The position numbers were made by a program, and so were the translations under genes. Below the pieces are notes generated by a model. It was not told where the DNA came from. It did no database searches and saw nothing but the letters and a program-made list of their open reading frames with translations. A stretch of DNA of 64,000 nt. Source: Vitis vinifera. Its lineage: Eukaryota; Streptophyta; Magnoliopsida; Vitales; Vitaceae. The DNA is taken from contig NC_081819.1 of the NCBI RefSeq assembly GCF_030704535.1, forward strand, positions 22,168,001 through 22,232,000, given 5' to 3'. Positions 57,580-64,000 of the stretch are shown piece by piece (positions within the stretch are counted from its first letter, which is position 1; every line of letters begins with the position of its first letter).

Positions 57580-58112
57580 GTCTGTTTGGAAACTTAAAAT
57601 ATTTTTACCTTATTTTTAATATTTTTAAATATGTTTAAAAATAATTTTATATCTAGTTTTTTTTTTAATTATTCTACATGTATAATTATTTTTTTAAATA
57701 ATTACAAAAAAACAAGTAAAAACATTTAAAAGATGTTTTCTAAAAATATTTTATTTTCTGTTCTTAAGAATATAAAATAAAAAACGATTTTTGATTGTTA
57801 AACATATTTCTATGTTTTTTGTTTTGGAGAACATAAAATTGTTCTAAAAAATAGTTCCTAAACATGTTTAAAGTATTTTTAGATAATATTTTTTAATTAT
57901 TGAGAAACAATAATTTTCTAAATATGAAGAATGATTAAAAATAAAGTAATATATATGTATAAATCATTTTTAAATTATATTTAAAAATATAACAAACATG
58001 TTAAAAATGTTTTAGGTTCTCAAATTGACAATTATTTTACAAAATATTAAAGAAAAATATTCGAAAACATAGTTTTTAAGAATTATTTTTGAAAAGTTTT
58101 CAAACAAGATGT
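57580..58112. mobile_element. Family-B MITE, long copy
   Basis: The left end GTCTGTTTGGAAACTTAAAA and the reversed right end CATCTTGTTTGAAAACTTTT are inverted repeats. The 530-base interior is almost wholly A and T. Confidence 0.5.
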
Positions 58113-59759
58113 AAATTTTAAAATTTAAATTTATTTGATTAATATATATTACTTTTTTTGCTCAAGTATTTCACTGTATTTCATTGATCATAATTTAATT
58201 AATTAGGATAATTAGAATTAAAAAAAAAAACCTTATCCAAATACAAATAATATCGAATATTCTTAATTTTGAAAAACGAGTTGTGTTGTACAAGAGGAGT
58301 CTCTTTCAGTAGTTGATTTCAGTTAAACAAACCAGGCATTTATTTCTGTGGTTGACGGCCAGAATGGTCTGTTTCATTAACCCTCTCTGATTATTGCTTT
58401 TGGCCAACACAGTAAGAAGCTCATTCAAGTAAGGTAAGGTCGTGTTGATCACTTTCAAAATAAAATAATAATAAAAACAAAATATTTCCAAAATTTTCTC
58501 AAAACAAGTAACATGATTTGACGTAACTACTTCATGGCCGGTTGCACATGTTGGATCATTTTTTTAATCAAAACATAAGTTTTCTAAGAATACATTTAAA
58601 TTTTTTAATTATTTTTGGGTTGTTTTAAAAAATAAACATACAAATACAAAAAATGAACAAAACCAAATCATTGTATGTTAAAATTATTTTTAAAAATTAT
58701 TTGAAAATACTCTAAGTTCATAAAAATATTTTTATTTTAAAAAACATCGTAACTGTTTTTAAAAATAATTCTTGAAAATTGATTAATACTTTATTTCATT
58801 ATATATAAATATCTATTTTTGTTTTAAAAAACATCATGTAACTGCTTTAAAAAACGATTCTTGAAAATTGATGGGTACTTTATTTTAGGGTTTTAAAATT
58901 TTGAATTATTTAATCAAAAAGATGAACTACTTGTAAATTTATAAATTTAATCTTTCATATTTTTAATCTAAAATGATAGATCTTGCACAAAAATACTTTC
59001 ACTATTTTCTTATAAAAATAATGTTTGTTAAAACATGTTACTTTTTCGGTTCAAATACGAGAAATAATAAGTTTACAAATTTGGATTATTTCATCAAATT
59101 TAGTAAAAAAAATTCTAATTTTTTTTGGGAAACCGACCAAAACAAAGTACATCAAACAAACATGGAACATGATTTCCACAACTTTGATGAATTGCTCATG
59201 TTCTGAAATTTGAATTGTACGTAACTCATGTTTCATGCTTCAGCGATATAAAGCATGGACCTCACGAGAAACCCTAAATCTATGAGGTGCAGGTGTCCAT
59301 GTTTCATGATAAACTTATGGTAACAGAGATTTTTTTTGTATTGGTTTTTTTAATAAGATTTTGAATTGAATATGCATATGGCTTCAATAGAAGTCCACGA
59401 CAGGAGTCATGCCTCAGGGAACATAACTTTAGAATGTGTTGAATTTGGCTGCTTTTTGTCAGTGAAAGAGGGCTTACGTGAAGAGTTTGGTCACCCCCTC
59501 CCACTTCCCTAATTTTTCCATACTTTTCTTCTTCTTTCTTTTCTGGTCGTTCGTTTGATAGTTTCCCACTTGAATTAAGTCTTTTTTTCTGGTTCAGAAA
59601 CATTGAATTTTCGCTGATTCATTTCGTTTGCTTGGCAATCAAGTCTCTGATTGTGTGCTTCTGTATCTTGTCTGCTGTGATTGAAGACAGTTCAGGAATA
59701 ATGCAACCCAGTCCTTTTCAAATAATTCTGAATTTGAGTTTGGATTGAATTATGTGATG

Positions 59760-60345
59760 ATAAATGTGGACGTTTGGTTCCTGAGAAAAGAATGTTAGGT
59801 TTTGAGTTTGAAATTTTGATGTTTTCTAGGTGCAGGTCTTGGACCCACGTTCAGTTTTTGAAGGATGAATGTGGGAATACCACAAAAAAAATGCTTTGAA
59901 TATGACTGACTAGATAATAACTGTGGGTGCATGTTTGGTTCCCGAGAAAAGAATTTTGATGTTTTCTAGCTAGGGTAGGTCTTAGACCCATGTTCAGTTT
60001 TTGGAGGATGAACGTGGGAATACCTCAAAAAGATACTTTGAATATGACTGACTAGATAATAAATGTCGGTGCATGTTTGGTTCGTGAGAAAAGAATTATA
60101 GGTTTTGAAAAATGAATTGTGGGAAGACCTCAAAAAATAATTAGAAGATGACGGACCAGATAATAAATGTCGGTGTTTTATCTCCTGAGAAAAGAATTTT
60201 GATGTTTTCTTGGTGCAGAGCTTGGACCCATGTTAAATTTTTTAAAAACGAATGTGGGAATACCTCAAAAAATAATTTGAAGACGACTGACCAGATAGTA
60301 AATGTAGGTGTTTGTTTCTGAGAAAAAGATTTTAGGTTCTGTCAC
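59760..60345. repeat. Five diverged tandem units, about 100-160 bp each
   Basis: GAGAAAAGAAT recurs near 59783, 59945, 60088 and 60185, with a variant near 60319. Between them, shared phrases recur in order: ATTTTGATGTTTTCT, TTGGACCCA, AATGTGGGAATACC, GACTGAC-AGATA. Unit length varies because some units lack the middle. It directly precedes the TRIM-like array. Confidence 0.75.
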
Positions 60346-60420
60346 GGTGGAAGTAAAATTGTTTTAAACCTCTTTGGAATAGAACTTGTTTCATGATTTA
60401 GTGGCAACGGTTTGGATTTG

Positions 60421-61646
60421 TTTTTGGTTGCGTAGCCAAATGCATCTCTTATCTGCTAACAATTCCCGTCCACCCCCAGGGACATCCTTGGGTGTGTAAG
60501 GTCACGACTCTGATATCACTTGTAGGACCTTAAGTCCTATTAAGTCTTCTAAAAACAATTGTTGTCAAGAAAGGTGCATAACTCATATTTTATCTTTATA
60601 GTGTATTCACCTAAGCGCTCACGACATTTGGTTGCGTAGCCAAATGCATCTCTTATCTGCCAACAATCCCCGTCCACCCCCAGGGACATCCCTAGGTGTG
60701 TAAGGTCACGACTCTGATATCACTTGTAGGACCTTAAGTACTACTAAATCTTCTAAAAACAATTGCTGTCAAGAAAGGTGTATAACGCATATTTTATCTT
60801 TATAGTGTATTCACCTAAGCGCTCACGACATTTGGTTGCGTAGCCAAATGCATCTCTTATCTGCCAACAATCCCCGTCCACCCCCAAGGACAGCCCTGGG
60901 TGTGTAAGGTCACGACTCTGATATCACTTGTAGGACCTTAAGTGCTACTAAGTCTTCTAAAAATAATTGTTGTCAAGAAAGATGCATAATACATATTTTA
61001 TCTTTATAGTGCATTCACCTAAGCGCTCACGACATTTGGTTGCGTAGCCAAATGCATCTCTTATCTGCCAACAATCCCCGTCCACCCCCAAGGACAGCCC
61101 TGGGTGTGTAAGGTCACGACTCTGATATCACTTGTAGGACCTTAAGTGCTACTAAGTCTTCTAAAAATAATTGTTGTCAAGAAAGATGCATAACACATAT
61201 TTTATCTTTATAGTGCATTCACCTAAGCGCTCACGACATTTGGTTGCGTAGCCAAATGCATCTCTTATCTGCCAACAATCCTCGTCCACCCCCAAGGACA
61301 TCCCTGAGTGTGTAAGGTCACGACTCCAATATCACTTGTAGGATCTTAAGTGCTACTAAGTCTTTTAAAAACAATTGTTGTCAAGAAAGATGCATAACAC
61401 ATATTTTATCTTTATAGTGCATTCACCTAAGCGCTCACGACATTTGGTTGCGTAGCCAAATGCATCTCTTATCTGCCAACAATCCCCGTCCACCGCCAGT
61501 GACATCCCTGGGTGTGTAAGGTCACAACTCTGATATCACTTATAGGATTTTAAGTGCTACTAAGTCTTCTAAAAACAATTGTTGTCAAGAAAGGTGTATA
61601 ACGTATGTTTTATCTTTATAGTGCATTCACCTAAGCGCCCACGATA
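60421..61646 (-). mobile_element. Tandem array of a TRIM-like LTR element, six 204-bp units
   Basis: GTTGCGTAGCC starts at 60427, 60631, 60835, 61039, 61243 and 61447, an exact 204-base period. Each unit reads, on the minus strand, as a 106-bp LTR-like part (TGTCGT to CCTACA, with TATAAAG inside), two bases, then TGATATCAGAGTC. The latter is close to the initiator-Met-tRNA primer-binding site TGGTATCAGAG. A 98-bp internal part completes the unit. The first LTR-like part is 60521-60626 and the last 61541-61646. There is no coding capacity, as expected of terminal-repeat retrotransposons in miniature. Units are some 93-98 percent alike by eye, so amplification is moderately recent. It is a fossil and not autonomous. 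Confidence 0.75.
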
Positions 61647-62702
61647 TTTGAACACAAGGAGGGTTGATAGATACGACTAACCCTTCGATCTGTCAATAAT
61701 TTTTTAAAATAATCCATAAAAAATAATGATAAATAATTAAAATATATTCTAAAAATACTTTATTATTATAATATCCAATCCTATTTTTTTTTTCTTTGTA
61801 AAAAGTATAATGTAATTATGTATCCGTGTGTAGATTTCAAAAATTCAAATGTATATTATTGCAAACTAATGATAAGAGAGGCAATCAAGTCTTGACCAAA
61901 TTGCTATAGTTGGTAACATCACATAGCATTCCGAACAATGACATGAATTGTATAAGTTTGACTATGATTAAGGAAAGTTGACTTTAAAATCACGTGTGTT
62001 GTGAACATGTTCATGATTTCAACTCCACAAATAACATAGGAGACAAAATACTATGCTCATTTACACCATAATGAAATGATACATTCATTCATACGTCAAA
62101 AATTTTTAAGGAAAAAAAACTTTTTTTGATGTTACGTTTGTTTTCAAAATAGTACTAAGAGAGTGTTGAATAAAATACTTATTATTTAATAATATAAATA
62201 AATTTTAAGTTAAGTTATACTTAAATTATAAATTCATTAAGTTGATTTATAAAAGTTATATTTAATTTTAAGTTGTAATATTAAGTTATTTTTAATATGT
62301 TTAATAACTTAAGTTAATAAGTTATATTAAATTATTAAATCCTTTGAGAAAAAAAAATTGTTAACAATGATTTCCCATTTTATTATGAAAAACATGAGAA
62401 AAAAAATCAAATATTAGAAACTTATTTATTTTTAAATTGTTTAATTTTTATATATAAAACGTAAAATATAAATAAAAAGAGTTTAAAATAATATATAAGA
62501 ATAATTTATTGATTTTAAATTTATTTTGAATTTTCTTTCATTTTTTCTTTCTTTTCTTTTTACTTTCCATCTAGTCTCTTTTCTATGCTTTTTTCCTCGA
62601 TTGATATGAATGACTAATAATATCTCTTTTAAAAGAGTTACAAATTTTGAATAACAAAGATAATATAGATAATATAACACAATTATAATTAAGCACGCAT
62701 GC

Positions 62703-62818
62703 ATAAGTTCTGCCAACTCAAATGTTCATGTTCATGATTGTTGAATAATGAAGAAAGAACATAAGTTTTGCCGACTCAAATAGTCATCTTCACGATCGTT
62801 GAATAATAAAGAAAGAGA
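62703..62818. repeat. Two-copy 58-bp tandem duplication
   Basis: ATAAGTT-(C/T)-TGCC-(A/G)-ACTCAAAT starts at 62703 and 62761. Each unit ends GTTGAATAAT-(G/A)-AAGAAAGA. The copies differ at roughly one base in ten. Confidence 0.8.
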
Positions 62819-63239
62819 TTAAATATAATTCAAAGCATGTATTCACGTGTAGAATCCAAGAAAATCAAATGGACATTATTACAAATTTTGAATAAAACCC
62901 TATTGATAATGTAGTCACGACAAAATTGTTATAATTGATTATTGTCATATATATAGTGGTTTGAAAAATGTGTATAAACTCCTCCAAAATATTTGTAGAC
63001 ATGAAATGACACTTATTGTGGGCAAATTTGAATATTTTCAAGGATAATGAAACCTATATGATATATCGACATTAAAATCATATGTGGGACAAAATACTAT
63101 AATTATTTACACAACATTATATACTTACGGTTGATAATACTTGAGCTGTGAATTATTTGCTAATATCAAAATGACATGAATTATAGATTTGAATAATATT
63201 GTGGATACTTGAATCATGCACATATTCAACAATCCAATA

Positions 63240-63840
63240 AAATATAAAAATAATTATATTTAACTTGTGTAAAAATTGTTTTTAAAAAAGTCTTGTTGAA
63301 TCTAATATTTAACTCATGTAAAAATTATTTTTGGAAAATCCTAGACCCTATTTGGAAACTGTTTTCAAAAACAATTTTCTGTTTTTTAAATAAAAAAACT
63401 GGAAAACACATTTGGTAATAAGAAAACATAGTGTTTTCAAAGAACATTTTTTTAGTTGTTTTAATTTGTTTTTTGAAAGTTGTTTAAAAATAATAATTAT
63501 AAAAACATATATAATGATTAAAAATAAAGTTGTGGACATAAAAATTATTTTTAAAATATATTTAAAAATATTAAAAAATATTAAAAACAGGTTAAAAACA
63601 TTTTAGGTTCTCGAACATATTTTTGTTCTACAAAATATCATATAATAGTTTTTAAAAACTATTTTTTAAAACCATTTTAAAAAACAATTACTAAATAAGA
63701 TCCTATTCTCTTGTTGAATCTGATATTTAACTCATGTAAAAACTATTTTCACAAAACCCTATTCTTTCGAATTTAGCATTTAGCTTGTATAAAAATCATT
63801 TTCAAAAAAGTTATTCTCTCGTTGAATTTAAATTCCTTTC
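63240..63840. repeat. Tandem array of about 55-bp units
   Basis: Units read TTGTTGAATCT, then ATTTAACTCATGTAAAAA, then a T-rich tract and a CCTATTCTC-like end. They occur near 63251, 63292, 63713 and 63766, with a diverged start at 63819. A MITE splits the array. Confidence 0.65.
63348..63705. mobile_element. Family-B MITE inserted in a tandem array
   Basis: The left end GACCCTATTTGGAAACTG and the reversed right end GATCTTATTTAGTAATTG are inverted repeats. Comparing array units on both sides shows the empty site and suggests a 3-bp target duplication CTA (TCCTA before, CTATTC after). It is about 358 bases and non-coding. Confidence 0.65.
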
Positions 63841-64000
63841 TTAGTAGTTTTGGTTTTATTTACTTGGTTGCTAGTTTTTTTTCTTCTCTTCCACATGCAT
63901 TTTAAGATAAGAAGAGAGTTGGGCAATAATAAACGGAACATCTACTTGATAAAATAAGGGAGTTTGAATTTTTGAAAAGGAAATTTGAGCCAAGTAGAAG

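Larger units (their letters stand above)
56390..59700. other. Repeat-rich spacer downstream of TRAIP
   Basis: TRAIP 3' UTR, then AT-rich sequence with MITE remnants at 56778-56968 and 57580-58112. At 59450-59700 the sequence becomes pyrimidine-rich (CCCCCTCCCACTTCCC, CTTCTTCTTTC), like a plant 5' leader. It may belong to a gene right of the window, but no start codon or exon is convincing. Confidence 0.4.
61647..64000. other. AT-rich repeat-laden end of the window
   Basis: No gene is supported; ORFs at 62483-62716 and 63348-63606 are low-complexity. It holds a 58-bp duplication at 62703-62818 and a MITE inside a short tandem array at 63240-63840. Confidence 0.5.

Noticed and set aside
60421-61646. 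CRISPR-like regular array
   Set aside because: Plant DNA; repeat and spacer are both conserved in all units, and the parts match an LTR element.
1-64000. A biosynthetic cluster or multi-gene defence system
   Set aside because: The genes serve unrelated housekeeping roles; their closeness is better explained by conserved gene order.

Overview
The window is nuclear DNA of a flowering plant, most likely a eudicot. The genes have many exons, the introns and spacers are AT-rich, and there are tRNA-derived SINEs, many miniature inverted-repeat elements and typical plant families (WRKY, PPR, PIAL). The intron sizes and mobile-element load would suit a woody dicot such as grapevine, but the species is inferred, not shown. 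Exon limits below were set by hand from splice sites, codon phase and recalled homologues; every coding sum closes in frame.

Layout, left to right: (1) 427-5027, + strand, the 3' part of a PIAL1/2-type SUMO E4 ligase with its SP-RING and a SUMO-interacting motif. (2) 5776-9100, +, mitochondrial ribosomal protein mL46. (3) 10508-11700, +, a group IIc WRKY factor. (4) 12949-16971, -, a proline-iminopeptidase-like alpha/beta hydrolase. (5) 18616-22494, +, ketopantoate hydroxymethyltransferase (pantothenate/CoA synthesis). (6) 23621-25918, +, an intronless P-class PPR protein. (7) 27067-28292, -, a WRKY22-type group IIe factor. (8) 28.3-35.9 kb, a gene-poor spacer with a large inverted-repeat element, tandem repeats and an unexplained GC-rich island holding a 48-codon ORF. 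(9) 35896-48498, -, exocyst subunit SEC10 in 24 coding exons. (10) 52068-56389, +, a plant TRAIP-type RING-H2 ubiquitin ligase. (11) 56.4-64 kb, no convincing gene, but dense repeats, including a 204-bp tandem array that looks like a miniature LTR element (TRIM).

The genes do not form one pathway. They are a conserved neighbourhood of housekeeping and regulatory genes. Their order matches, from memory, three separate Arabidopsis segments (WRKY24-PIAL2; KPHMT1-WRKY43; PPR-PANB2-peptidase), as expected if one ancestral block was duplicated and thinned in Arabidopsis. The best leads for new biology are two GC-AG introns placed where retention would cut a protein at a key point, a palindromic E2F-like site before TRAIP, the TRIM-like array, nested MITEs, a recent 182-bp duplication inside SEC10, and the small GC-rich ORF. 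I found no defence system, biosynthetic cluster or other clearly undescribed multi-gene system.
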